From Spinellus fusiger (Eukaryota; Mucoromycota; Mucoromycetes; Mucorales; Phycomycetaceae), in the NCBI GenBank assembly GCA_025094145.1, contig JALLLS010000023.1, forward strand, positions 62,001 to 126,000: DNA of 64,000 bases, in the 5' to 3' direction. The translations under genes and the position numbers were made by a program. Below the pieces are notes generated by a model. The model made no database searches. It was not told where the DNA came from and worked only from the letters and a program-made list of their open reading frames with translations. Every line of letters begins with the position of its first letter. The first letter of the stretch is position 1. Below, one piece after another: positions 13,719-27,861 of the stretch.

Positions 13719-13937
13719 TGTAGGGTTTGGAAGGTGTTCTTTATGCTTGCCTTTTTAGAAGTGGTTTGCAATGGAGAATAGGACCGCTCAAATAGTTAGA
13801 CTCCGAAATGGCGTACAACAGGAATGCTGACTTAGTATAAATTGGCAGTCAAGTGAACGTCATCATTGTTACAGTGCAGAGAACACCCTAAACAAAAGAA
13901 AAATGAAATGAATGTGTCTAGTGTATCTGTTAAGAAT

Positions 13938-13974
13938 TAGTGTCGGCCTAGTCAATAAAGAATACAAAAAAAAA
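13938..13974 (+). mobile_element. 37-bp 5'-truncated poly(A)-tailed retroinsertion
   Basis: The insert ends in GTCAATAAAGAATAC followed by nine A. It is bounded by perfect 16-bp direct repeats TGTATCTGTTAAGAAT at 13922-13937 and 13975-13990. This is the signature of target-primed reverse transcription by a non-LTR machinery, with severe 5' truncation. The same 3' end, also A-tailed, is found inverted at 35042-35066. Confidence 0.7.
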
Positions 13975-14017
13975 TGTATCTGTTAAGAATACAAAAAAAA
14001 ACGTATCTGTTAAGAAT
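13975..14017 (+). repeat. Further copy of the target sequence, 27-bp spaced
   Basis: After the second target repeat (13975-13990) come ACAAAAAAAAA and then a third copy of GTATCTGTTAAGAAT (14003-14017) followed by ACAAAAAA. The third copy may be the original target. The 27-bp unit would then reflect a second insertion or slippage event. Confidence 0.6.
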
Positions 14018-15354
14018 ACAAAAAATATATTTGTTAATTTGAGATACAATGGCTAAATAAAATATATTATTTAATCGATATAAAGACAATAAAACATAAG
14101 TAGTTTATAGTTTGTAAAGCATAATTTGAAATCTACAGCTGGTAAATTACAACTAACCAATTATCTACTAAAGATAATGAATGTTAAATCAGTGATTTGT
14201 AAACTTTGTGAATCTTTAATGCTAATAATAGTGTTTCTTTTAATCATTTCTCTTTATTCTTATTCTACTCTCCTTTATTCATGATATACGTATAATATCA
14301 TTATTTGTTGATGTTTAAGCATAGCACTACTAGAGAATATATCTTTATCAATATCTATCTTGTTTGAATCCATAAATCAAATAATCAACAGATGAAAGAA
14401 ATATAGTGAATAAGTAAATCAAGTGTATTTAATTAGAATATTAGAAAATAGACATAGTGACAATCACACTATTTTCACTTGTTTCTCTTGGTCCAAAAAT
14501 GAAAGATACACATTCACCCTAAAGGTATATCGATGTGTGCTGTATTTATTATTGTTATTATTTTTATTTAATCTTGGGATCAGTACAAGTGATGAATTGT
14601 ATAATAAAAGAAACCCAAATAAATACAATTTTATACTTGAACATGCATTGGTTTCATGTTAATATAATATTTTCATAAAATAATAGAGATAATAGAAATA
14701 ATAATAATAATAAAAACACTATCAATAGCCTCTTATTGTTTGCTATCTCCCTTCTTTAACTCAATGACTGTCTGTTTTATTATATATTAAAGCATCAAAA
14801 GTTAATAAAACCCCTTAGAAACTAATAAGATATCAGTTTTTAATAATGGTACAGGTTAAAAATATAACCAAAAATTGGTATTTTATTCTCTACAAAGATC
14901 ATCCTATTTACAAGTACTGCATATTAGTGATACGGTGAATGTGTTTGTTCCGAACAATTTTATTTCAATTCTTGCAGTGTTACAGAGGAAATATTATGTC
15001 TCTTGAATAGTAATAGTAATAAAAAAGTATTTTAGAAAGGAAGACTATCGAATCATCTGTCTCCTATTAGTATACCTTGAGCTATAAGGGTGTCTATCAT
15101 TAGTCTTTATTTCATAGAATGGAGCTTTTAAGAAATATGCATCAATATCTTTTGTTTACTGTTTCTTTTTAACAGTATACAAGTCAGAGACTCTCTATTC
15201 ATTCATATGCATAGCCTATCAGAGAAAAGGGTATTTCTAACAATCTAATTGTTTTATCATAGTACAATGCATCTTTACTTCAATTATAAATATATTCATC
15301 AAATGAATAAAGTTCATCTTTAGGTATAGTTAGTCCAGTGTTACATCATACAGT

Positions 15355-15610
15355 GAGATGCAGGAAGTGTTTGACCATTCAATGATCCGAGCCACCTTTT
15401 TTTTTTTCATTTTCATTTTAATATCTTAGTTTTCTATAACTACTATTTTAATACTTGTTGAGTGATCATTGATATGTTTATGAATTGCAAAAAGACAAGG
15501 GATAGTGTTGTTCAAACAATAAATCCATCAAGTATTCTTAGTGAAATGGCTATGAAAGAGTACTTGAGATTTAATGTAGGATTCTTTATTCTGTCTCTAC
15601 TATTCATTTT
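15355..15610 (+). repeat. Left arm of a near-perfect inverted repeat (256 bp)
   Basis: This arm is the reverse complement of 15760-16013. The only difference I see is poly(T) length (11 versus 9). It begins GAGATGCAGGAAGTG and ends CTATTCATTTT. It contains a 50-residue open frame (starting ATGATT-like near 15462; text MFMNCKKTRDSVVQTINPSS then a hydrophobic segment) that is therefore present on both strands. No known domain is recognised. Confidence 0.9.
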
Positions 15611-15759
15611 CACACTTTACACTCAAGTTGTTACTATTATATAAAGCGCCACAAAGAAAGTTAAGACCTTTTATAAATAAAATAAGTAGGATGTTTCAAT
15701 GATCAAATAACTTTTTATTGTCACAACTAATAAACTTATAAGGTGGTAAGCACACAATA

Positions 15760-16013
15760 AAAATGAATAGTAGAGACAGAATAAAGAATCCTACATTAAA
15801 TCTCAAGTACTCTTTCATAGCCATTTCACTAAGAATACTTGATGGATTTATTGTTTGAACAACACTATCCCTTGTCTTTTTGCAATTCATAAACATATCA
15901 ATGATCACTCAACAAGTATTAAAATAGTAGTTATAGAAAACTAAGATATTAAAATGAAAATGAAAAAAAAAGGTGGCTCGGATCATTGAATGGTCAAACA
16001 CTTCCTGCATCTC
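15760..16013 (-). repeat. Right arm of the near-perfect inverted repeat (254 bp)
   Basis: This is the mirror copy of 15355-15610, separated from it by a 149-bp unique spacer (15611-15759). Sequence identity ends sharply at both sides. A transcript through the region would fold into a dsRNA hairpin of about 255 bp. Confidence 0.9.
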
Positions 16014-16437
16014 CCTTTCATAGTATTTATAACTCTATTTAGTAAATATCCACAGGCACACAGCTTCTTTCTTGATGAAAATAGAAATTAATACTCTACC
16101 AATGAAGCACAACCTATTCATAAAACATAAGCCCCGATTTATGGGATAATAAAAGAAACTTCCAAAAGTTCATAATGAACTTCCTATATAACTTTGCTTA
16201 TTTGTGTAACTTCATTCTCATCATTCTTAATCTTGACTAGCAAATAAGTTATGAGTTTTATCATTAAAAGAAAATAAAGGTATTATGGTTACGCCTAATG
16301 TTTTTTTAATATATATAATATAAGAAAAAAGAAAAAACTATTCAACAAAACTATTCTAGTATAGTAAGAAGAAAGATACATAAGTAAATAAATAAATAAT
16401 AAAAACAATGTTAACAAATACACTAGATGGATAATAA

Positions 16438-18437
16438 CTAAAGAAAACAGGCAACCAAGACTGTCACCACCACCAATCCAAAAGTGTTCTGAGACATGGA
16501 AGAAGCCATGGAAGATCGAAGAGTCACTGGGGTTTTTGTAGCAGAAGCACGCTGAGAATTGGTGGAATTGACGGTAGGAGATTGAGCTACTATGTATTTA
16601 CAGTCATTGGATGTACATAAGCAAGTGTTTCCAATAGGATCCCACCAAGTAGAACTATGGAAAAATAAATAAATAAATCATCTGTGGAACTCATAAAAGT
16701 TCAAGAAACATACTCGCAGGTATCAGGCAACGGATAGCGGTAGCCAGCAGAGCCGTTTGTGGCAGCAGGAGGAGGAGTAGGGTTATCAAGAGAAGGAGCT
16801 GTGTTGGGACAGTTGTAGCATGTCTTGAAGAAGGAAGTACCAAAGTTACAGCTGTAGAGACAGTGTAAGTATTATTTTATTGCCATTCTTTATGTCCAAA
16901 ACATACCTATTAACCAGACCCTCATCTACTTGTTGGTTATGATTGTCATCTAAACCATTACAGATTTCATTGGCAATCACAGGCTGTTGGCATTGCATGT
17001 AAGGTTGCTGACCGAACTCAGAGGCTTTTACAGGATTCTTCATCCATTGAAGTAGCTGTTGGTTAGTGACAAACCAAACATCAGGTCTTTGGGCAATACT
17101 CTTGATAAAGCTAAGCATTGTGTCCTGCAAGACCTGATGGTTGGGACCACCAGGAATCGTCGATATCATATGGGCTATTATCATTTTAGAAAGAACAAGT
17201 TTAAGTTTTCTTTATCACTATAGCAGACAAATAACAACTCACTGGGATGCACGTAAATACCAAAAGGCTGTCTGTTTCCATTGTAATGCTTTTCAAAGGC
17301 ATCAGTACTCCCTGTTACCCATGGACATAAGATAAATATGCATATTATGTGCTAGACTTACATTTTGTCACAGCTTGGGGTGTTCCAGCAAGATAGACAT
17401 CCATAAGCTGAGGAATGTTCTTGTCGTCCATCACGGCGTACATGGGAACTTCCCATACACCAGGCAGTTTGACTTGTCCGGGAGCACAAATACCAGTCCA
17501 ACAATCGTTGGCCATACCATTATCAAGAGTGTATGGCCAGTAAGCATCCTCTGTCACTCCACTTGAGCTGGAGTCGTATAAGAAGCCTTGTTGAGCAATG
17601 TTATTCAAGGTGTCTTTGGTGAAGTTGAGGAAAGGGGCACGGAAGCCTTGGATCTTTCCTTTTGGAACACCACCATATGTATTCAGCATGGTCTTGCAAC
17701 TAGAGATTTCCTCTATAAACATCATCTGTAAGCCATTCAATAGAAAGAGAGTAAATTACTTACGAGCTGAAGGAGATCCAACATGGGAGAAAGTATGGCT
17801 GTAGAAAGGGTCTTTAATAATTTACAAACCATTCATTGACTTACTCTGCAACTTCATGTCCATTGGCATACCACTGTTGAACCAATGAAAAGTCGGTGTA
17901 CTGCATAGAAACATACCTAGAAGAAGAGAATAGCAGAGTTAATTCACTCTGCTGCAGAGCAGGGTACGTTTAAAGAGACTTACCATGTACCGTGAGCGGG
18001 ACATCCATTTGGATTTCTAAATAATAATAATAATAATAATAATACAAATGTAAGTTTACAATTTCAGTTGTATTTTACTTTTACTTTTGATTGAGCATTT
18101 TCAAGGCAGTTTGATAAAGGCCTTCCTGGACAGAATCATCAAAGGTAATGACAACCATCTAATTCATAAGAAATAAAACAAAATAAGTATTATTATTTTG
18201 CTTTTACTATTCAATTGTAGCATTGACTTTATTTACCTGAGGCACGTCCTTGGGAGAAAGACCTCCGGGAGGACTCTGGGAAGCACACATACAGTTGGGG
18301 GGTTTACATGTATCGGGAGAACATGCATAGGCAATGGGAGTAGTTGCTGTAGGTACAATGGATCCTTCCTGTGCTATAGTAAAAGCAGCAAGACATGCCA
18401 GAATAACCCCTGTCAAAGAAGCAGTAGTAGTTCTCAT
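16438..18437 (-). CDS. Chitin deacetylase, secreted and probably GPI-anchored (CE4)
   Basis: Chitin deacetylases remove N-acetyl groups from chitin to make chitosan, a major wall polymer in Mucoromycota. The first exon (18237-18437) begins with a signal peptide, MRTTTASLTGVILACLAAFT, cut near AQE. The NodB domain shows MVVITFDDSVQEG (metal-binding and catalytic Asp pair), GHEVADHTFSHV (HxxxH metal ligands) and GFRAPFLNFTKDTL (RxPF motif). A late block reads IAHMISTIPGGPNHQVLQD. A Cys-rich C-terminal segment (ICNGLDDNHNQQVDEGLVNS, then CNCP-like text) and a Ser/Thr-rich linker lead to a hydrophobic end (GLVVVVTVLVACFL) typical of a GPI signal. There are about eight to ten short introns, and the product is roughly 450 aa. 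Confidence 0.9.
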
Positions 18438-19662
18438 CTGTGATAGAGAGAGAGAAAGATAAATAAATAGATAAATAAATAGAGCAATAGAGAGAGAATA
18501 AGGCGGGATGTTTATATCAGTACAATGTTAGAATGTGATACTATTCTCATCTCTTCATGTCTGGTCTCAAGTAGTACTCCGATGGTCAGTAAAAGAGAAA
18601 GATCTTCAGCTTAATTTAGGTCATTAGAAACAACCCTGGATTTCAGCAATTTGACAGATTCACAGAGACAGCGTACTACCTTAATCTTCCATTTTCAGTG
18701 CACCTTGAGTTTGTACTTTGAATAGAGTTCTTTGTCCAGAACCCCAATGTACTCCGTTATATAGTAATTTATGTAATGCAATTGTATGTGGCACATGGCT
18801 GTATACCTTACATTAATACTTAATTCAGTTGTAAAGGTACTATTTATAAACAGAAAAAAGAATACAGCAGCACAGTTGCATAGTCATCTAAGAATATCAA
18901 GTCTTATTCATTGTAATCTATATTTATTTATTTATTTATCTCCAAGGAGAAAGAGAAATAGACACTGTTAAAGCCACTCACAAGCATAAAAGTACATGGC
19001 TAGGATGATCTTTTTCATGCATTTACCCTTTTTATTCTCCCCACCTTTACTGAAGAAAGAAAGAAAGAAAGAAATAGAATCATAGACACAATCATTCAAA
19101 GGCAATACCAAAATAAAAAGACAATGTTAATGATATTCATTTTTCATTTTTCATTTTTCATTTTATTCTAAAGTAAAACTCTTTGAATTACTATTTTATA
19201 ATGATAGATCATATCTTAAATAGAAAATAAAGAAATCGATAATACATAAACTAAACGGCGCTCTTATCGTGGCTATGTATTTTTTACAAAGCAGATCCAC
19301 ATCTTCATTTGATAACTGCCACTTATAATATCCTTTATGCTATTATATATTCCATTATACTCACCAACAAAGTCAAGGGCGTATCAAGACATAAATGACA
19401 CTGGTCTTGGTGTATTTGTTCCAATAATAACAGCACTACCAACAATAGTCAACACACCTACCCACTCGATTGTACTCATTCAATTTAAAAAATAAAAAAA
19501 TAAAAAATAAAAAAACTATTATTCATTGGAGTATTGCTAATAGAAACATAGTCTTTGTTAGTGTTACAGTATGTTTGTACTGCTTTGTTAAAAGTGTATT
19601 TTGTTCCATTGAAAACAGTACTTTTTTTAAAGTGGGTTATCAAAACGTTAGAATGAAGGCTA
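18438..19662. other. Intergenic spacer with simple repeats
   Basis: No gene is recognised. It contains (GAGA)n and (AAAT)n near 18440-18500, (AAAG)n near 19050, and a TTTTTCATT pentamer-like run near 19138-19166. The interval is upstream of the chitin deacetylase and downstream of PFK, so it probably holds the deacetylase promoter. Confidence 0.4.
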
Positions 19663-22496
<2,834 letters not shown>

Positions 22497-22604
22497 GGTC
22501 AATACGCACTCAACAAGAAAACAAGAAAATAAAACAAAAAAATAAGAAAATAAGAAAATAAAACAAGAAAATAAAATAAAATAAAAAATTCCTCTATCCA
22601 CACA

Positions 22605-22680
22605 CGGATGGCATAATAGGGTCTATTTAGGGTCTATTTAGGGTCTACTTTAAGGTCTATTTAGGGTCTACTTTATTAAG
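22605..22680 (+). repeat. Short tandem repeat of GGTCTA(T/C)TTTA units
   Basis: About five imperfect 11-14 bp units of the form AGGGTCTATTT occur in a row. They overlap the stop of the mitochondrial carrier gene (TAG at 22668-22670) and lie just upstream of PFK. Confidence 0.7.
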
Positions 22681-23820
22681 TCTCCGAAGATGGGTAGCTC
22701 TTGTGGGACGCCTTTCCCTTGTAACTCACCCCAATGGCGTGACAGAAGTTCCTAATTCATTATTATTATTATCATCTTATTATTATTATTTTCCCTCTTG
22801 GGCATAAGGGAAACAGAGAAACAAAGAAAAAGACATGTCCTTACATAAGTCATAAACACCACTGCATTGGAAGGAGCACTGCGTAGAACAGTAATGCCAC
22901 ACCCACGGTAAAAGGCACGTATCCCCCCTACAGAAATGTCCTTTGCTGTTTGGAGAAATGTAGGCTGTACAGGATAGGCTGTATTGATTTGCATAGTGGA
23001 CTTCACAACATCCACAGGGTACAAAGACGCATTGTAGGCCATGCCAGCCAATGCCCCTCCCAGCATCAATTCGCTGGGTGACAGGTCATCTTTAGTCATA
23101 GGCCTATTGCAAGTCCGCTGTCTCTTTGCCAAGAATAGGCAGCAGCAGTATTCATAGGTACCAAACCAAAAGGCTCCTCCTCCTGCCTCTCTCATGAGGG
23201 TGGCCATGCCGCCTCGGTAGAAGCCTCTCAGGCCTCTTTCTCCAAAGATTCTTTTGATGGCATCCAAGGGGCCTTTGTAGGAGGTGGCTGTGGCTGTTTG
23301 CTGGACCTGCAGTCTGCATTTGACCAGTTCCACAGGTGTAAGGACAATGGAGGCCAGTGCACCCGAGGCAGCACCCGAGGCCATGTACTGTGGAAGAGAC
23401 AATGGCTTGGGGTCCCCAGGGTCCTTGAATAGCTTCTGGATCTGTCGGTAGCCTACAAACAGAGTGGCATTCTCGACCATAGCCCCCACAAGAGGAGAGG
23501 CCATACCCTATGAGAAGAGGAGAAGCACTTAATAGAAACTAAGAGAGAACAAGTGGATTACTTTGTACAATCCACGGACACCTTCTTGCTGGACCGTCAT
23601 CTTTATGCAGTGCCATGGCCCCAGGAAGTCTGGCCGGTGCATGGATTGTGTCTGTAGGCGCACCTTGACAGTATCAAAGGGATACTCGACACATTTGCCC
23701 ACCATGCCTGCTATCTATCAGAGGACATTAAGGATAGGACATTCCTAGTGGGTTGTGCATTACCGATCCAAATACCAAGTCATTCAGTTGATCTTTCCAT
23801 TGGGTATCACCTGATGCCAT
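22668..23820 (-). CDS. Mitochondrial carrier protein, probably ornithine/basic amino-acid exchanger
   Basis: SLC25-family carriers exchange metabolites across the inner mitochondrial membrane. The start is ATG 23820 (MASGDTQWKDQLNDLVFGS). Short introns follow, and a last exon near 22668-22750 ends LPIFGDLIK. The three repeat signatures are all present: PFDTVKVRLQ, PVELVKCRLQ and PVDVVKSTMQ. The second repeat carries MASPLVGAMVENATLFVGYR, and the third GCGITVLRSAPSNAVVFMTY with the contact-site arginine. The overall pattern (GMASPLVGAMVENATLF) fits the ARG13/ORT1/SLC25A15 ornithine group best, but substrate assignment from sequence alone is inference. The gene is divergent from SRP14, with 225 bp between the start codons. 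That space contains a (GAAA)n purine run. Confidence 0.85.
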
Positions 23821-24045
23821 GAAGAAGACCAATTCAGGCGAGAAGAACAAAAGAACAAAAGAACAAAAGAAAGAAAGAAAGAAAGAAAGCGCAATGCATA
23901 GAAGAAGAAAAGAGCAAAGAAGGAAGAGGGATTATGCTAATGAACCACCAGTCACGACATTTTTTTCTGGTGGTAGTGAGTGGATGAGTGCTGAGTTTGT
24001 TCTATTTTGCTTCTTGCTCTGCTCCCTTTGTTGGTTTCTATAGGA

Positions 24046-24597
24046 ATGAGAGAATTGGACCCTATTGCAGTGAGTTGTGCCCTTCTTTCCCTCCACCACC
24101 ACCACCAACAACAACACCACCAACAGACCCATGAGCTTATTCTGTACAGTTTACAGTTGAACTGGGCAAGCTGTATGAACAGTCCAAGACAACAGGCACA
24201 GTGGCAGTCACTATCAAGAGAAGTAAGTTCTTGTTCATAAGAGAACACTTCTATTTCTCCTGCTGATCAAGACAGCAACGCAACAGTGACCCATGCTCGA
24301 CTGAAGAAGGTTCTCCAGATAAAGAAGAATTTGCCCAAAGGAGGCAGTCATGTTATGGAGAATGAAGGGCCTACTGTAGAGTACCCGTGTCTTATCCGTG
24401 CCGCCTACAAGCAGACCAAGATTAGTACAACAGTAAGCAAGAGAAGAAGAATGTTTCTTGTCTCAACTGACGCTACTTAGGTCTCTGTGGATGAGTTTTC
24501 AAAGTTCCAAGCAGCCTACAGTACTATTATCCGTGCGTATATGGACACGCTTAAGAAGAAGGAGCGCGTGAAAAAGGCAAAGAAGCTCAAGACATAA
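24046..24597 (+). CDS. SRP14: Signal recognition particle subunit SRP14
   Basis: SRP14 binds the Alu domain of SRP RNA and mediates elongation arrest during co-translational targeting. Exon 1 (24046-24069) encodes MRELDPIA. Exon 2 (24150-24222) encodes FTVELGKLYEQSKTTGTVAV and TIKR. Exon 3 ends at 24432, and exon 4 (24481-24597) encodes VSVDEFSKFQAAYSTIIRAY with a basic tail ending KKAKKLKT. These match the SRP14 pattern of N-terminal FLTEL, central LLRA, and ISTVV-F-KFQ-AYS-LLRA-M-LKK. The 5' edge of exon 3 is ambiguous: both a CAAG site near 24271 and a CAACAG site near 24280 keep the frame. The first-exon choice rests on the equal spacing to animal SRP14 and on the GTGAGT donor. Confidence 0.88.
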
Positions 24598-24924
24598 GGG
24601 TCGATGCTTCATCATTATCATTATCATATCAATAATAATAATAAACACAAATATATGTATATTTATATGTATATTTATATATATATACACATACACACAT
24701 ATATAAAGAACACCCTCTCTCCAGTCTGTCCTTCTTTCTAGTCTGACTTGTTCATTAGACAGTGCGTGAGGGACTACTGTTAAGCATCCAGAGAACACAG
24801 TGGATGGACATTGTTGGGTAATCCACAGTCACTCATGTGACGTATATTCTAACTCCATAGCACAGAAGATAGCTGTCACACGGACTTTTTGTCTTTCTTT
24901 GGATGTTTTGTCAGTGTTGGCGCC

Positions 24925-26935
24925 ATGAACGCATCACTGCCTGGAGTTGACTCCTCTTCTTTGGATAAGGTCCTACCATTAATGACGCATGAACTCATAG
25001 GGACAGAGGACAAAGACACTCATTCGACGACAAGTGCTTTACCTGTCTCGATTTCCAGTCATCCTTCCACAGCACACCATTATGCTGGTAAACACACATA
25101 CACACACACACACACATAGATATAGATATAGATAGATAGATATGTGTGTGTGCAGTGGTGAAAGTGACTCATTTGAACTGACACTGTTTATTACCTCGTT
25201 GTTTTATTGTTCTTTCTTTGGTTGTAGATCCTTCCACCAGTATAAATATGGCCACTGCTCTTCTCCAAGACACGACTGACCAAGAAGATCCAGTGCCCAT
25301 GCCTGTAGCTGTGCCTGTAGCTGTGCCTGTAGCCGTAACACCACCTTCACCCCCTTCATTGGCTTTATCCATGGCACTCCATCCACCACTTCTCCAACAG
25401 GACAGAGGCCCCTCACTCGTCACAGAACAAGAAACACCCACTCTCAGCCGGCCACCTACCCACACAGAACTAGACGAGTCTCTCTCTTCTACTCTCACCA
25501 ACGAACAGCTTGTTCTTGCATTGACGTCCATTCCAACCCACGGCCTTACTGATGTCCCCTGCCCTTCCTCCTCCTGCTCTTCCTCCTCCTCCAGCTCCAC
25601 CTCCAGCTCAACGGGTGCCACTGAACTCTCCCTGGAGGTCCCCCACCGCCCCACCGCCTCTCCTCTGCCAGACATCAATGCTGCCCTCCGACGCCTTAGC
25701 AATGCGGCTGGTCTAGAGTTACGCACTCCTCAAGACACAAGAGAAGACAGAGTCTCTCCCACAGAAATACTGGGCAATGCATTGGCAGCTGTGGCCCGCT
25801 CCAACACCTCCTCCACGGCGGCTGCCATTGGCAATCTGGCTGCCATCACCGCCAACATCAGCAATCTCCTCGCCAGCTCTAAATTTGTGGCTGCCACTGC
25901 TGTCCAACGCCATCAGGAGACCGTGGTGGGACGACGTAAGAGTGCCGTGATGAGCAGCAGTCCTGCCACCGTCGCCACCATGCTAGACCAGGCCTTTCTA
26001 CTAACACGCACAGGAATAGACACAGCAGAAGAGGCAGGACATGCAGGTGGGAATGGAAACGGAACACAGCAACCCTTGGTCCACATCCCACAAAGGACAC
26101 CAGAGCTTATTATCAAGAATGAGCAGGTATGGAGAGCAGTGGAGGGAGTAGAAGAGCAGTCTCTAGGTAAGGAACCCCCGTCGGTCGGCGCATGGCACTG
26201 ATCCATGTAGGATTCTATCTCTACACTCCCTCTCTCCTTCTTCCTAGTCTTGAGAAGGGCATGAATGGTGTGTTGGAGGTGCGTGTACCTGCCCATGATC
26301 TATGCTACACCAATCCCAAGGTACAAAAGAGAGCCGTCTGGGGAACAGACGTCTATACAGACGACTCTGACATTGTAGCCAGTAAGCCATGTTCCCTTTC
26401 TTTTCTTTCTAACCATGGACACACGGACTGATCTCACTGCACAGTGGCTATTCATTCTGGGAAATATCTTCCTCACTACATTGATCCTGAGGTACGAGCC
26501 GAGGATCCCTTTGCCCTGGCAGTGGCTGGCAAGCCCCTTGAGGCAGTCCAGGCAGCAAGGAAGCGCCAGTGGTGTGTGAAGAAGGATCCAGACCGTATTC
26601 CAGACTATGATCTCAAGGTCATCCTGCGTGTCCTGCCCACCCTACGCTGCTATGCCAGCAGTATCCGTCATCGCATAAAGTCACGTGCTTGGGGCGCCAA
26701 CCATGATGGCATGAGTCTGTATGTGATGCATGTGGAAAAGATAAAGGTAAAGCAGAGGGTGTGACTGTCTATTGATCCCCCCCGTTAGAGAGGCGAGGCG
26801 AGACTCAAGGGTCGAAGCACTCTCAAATCCAGTCTGTGCGTTTACGAACCCTTCCGAAAACAGGCTTTGGGACTGACTACCACGCCACCCCCTGAGCCAC
26901 GTGCTAAGAAGCGGATAAAAAGAATCCATAGGTAA
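24925..26935 (+). CDS. Rxt3-like subunit of the Rpd3L histone deacetylase complex
   Basis: Rxt3 is a subunit of the large Rpd3 deacetylase complex that represses transcription. The start at 24925 (MNASLPGVDSSSLDK) is the first ATG in the frame. A long intron (25088-25227, with CA and GATA microsatellites) separates it from the large second exon. The N-terminal half is low-complexity: PVAVPVAVPVAV, poly-Ser and an Ala-rich segment near NLAAITANISNLLASSKF. The conserved Rxt3 domain lies in the last three exons: GVLEVRVPAHDLCYTNPKVQ, VWGTDVYTDDSDIVA, AIHSGKYLPHYIDPEV and DYDLKVILRVLPTLRCY. The C-terminus is basic and ends with a possible nuclear signal (RAKKRIKRIHR). Exact junctions near 26126-26260 are uncertain. 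Confidence 0.85.
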
Positions 26936-27142
26936 ACCCACCCCCCATGTTGCTTGGACTCACGCTTAGATTTCCTGCATGACGCTTCTCTGTGACTCTT
27001 TTTTTTTATTCTTCCTCTTCTTCCTTCTTCTTCCTCTTCTTCATTCTTCTTCATTCTTATTATTATTATTATTATTACTCTTATTATTACTCTCTAAGTC
27101 TGTTCTTCTATTTCCATAAAGAGACGGACCCTAGACACATCA

Positions 27143-27603
27143 TCACCACTCATCAATGGCACGCTCAAATGCATCTATTTCTGCCCTTGAGGCCTCGTAC
27201 TTGTCCTTCATCTGCATATATTTGTTGTGTTCTTCTTGCAGCGCAGTCTCCAAGTGAATGATTCTCCGCTGATACTCTTCTGCCTTGAGTTCTGCCTGCT
27301 GATGCCTAAGTCCCAACGGATCAATACAGCAGGCCAGGGGGTGGGTGGTGTCTTACCCAGAAGAGGCAGTCTGCAGTGCCTTTTCCTTTTTGTCCACAGC
27401 CTCTTCTAGAGACTGGACACGGCGCTCAAGTGACATGAGGGCTGTGTCTTTGGCGGTCAGTGTTTCTTCTAGCTGCTTCAGGTGAGCTGTGGCGGTGTCT
27501 TCTCTGCGGTGAATAGCGTCTGCCTCTGCACACAGCTCCTCTAGTTTCTGACAGTGAGAGACACACTCGGGCAGTGACGCGTTACTTGTCTAAACTTGTC
27601 CAT
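27143..27603 (-). CDS. Short tropomyosin-like coiled-coil protein
   Basis: Tropomyosins form coiled coils along actin cables. The exons 27586-27603, 27357-27547 and 27143-27305 give 123 aa, which look coiled-coil throughout: MDKFRQ, then KLEELCAEADAIHRRED, SLERRVQSLEEAVDKKE, EEYQRRIIHLETALQEEHNK and DKYEASRAEIDAFERAIDEW. The start resembles fungal tropomyosins (MEKIxEKL), as does the C-terminal register (KYE-A-E-DE). Yeast Tpm2 and Cdc8 have 161 residues (four actin spans). This model is about 40 residues shorter, which would span three actins. The very short first exon is typical of fungal tropomyosin genes. No other known coiled-coil family fits better. Confidence 0.7.
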
Positions 27604-27861
27604 CGCAGGTGCATGCGGGTCGTGGCTATGGGTGAGGGTGTTTATTGGTGCAAAGAGAAAAGAAAAGAAAAGAAGAGAAAAAAGAAAAAGAAAAAGAGAG
27701 AAAAAGAGAAAGACAGCAAGCCAATAGACTCTAGGGAAGAACGGACTTATAATACAGGGAAATCATTGACAGTGGCTGCTTTCTTTTTTTTTCTCTTTTT
27801 CTCTCTTTTTTTTCTCTTTTTTCCTTTTATGGATTTCTACAGAAAAGAGGTGTCAAGGTCT

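Larger units (their letters stand above)
13719..15354. other. Gene-free AT-rich spacer
   Basis: No protein is recognised. The stretch holds the retroinsertion and repeat at 13922-14017, described separately. The rest is simple AT-rich sequence with short AAT runs (about 14690-14715). Confidence 0.5.

Noticed and set aside
25169..25726. 185-codon minus-strand frame opposite the Rxt3-like gene
   Set aside because: Antisense shadow of the low-complexity Pro/Ser/Val exon; arginine- and glycine-rich composition follows from it.
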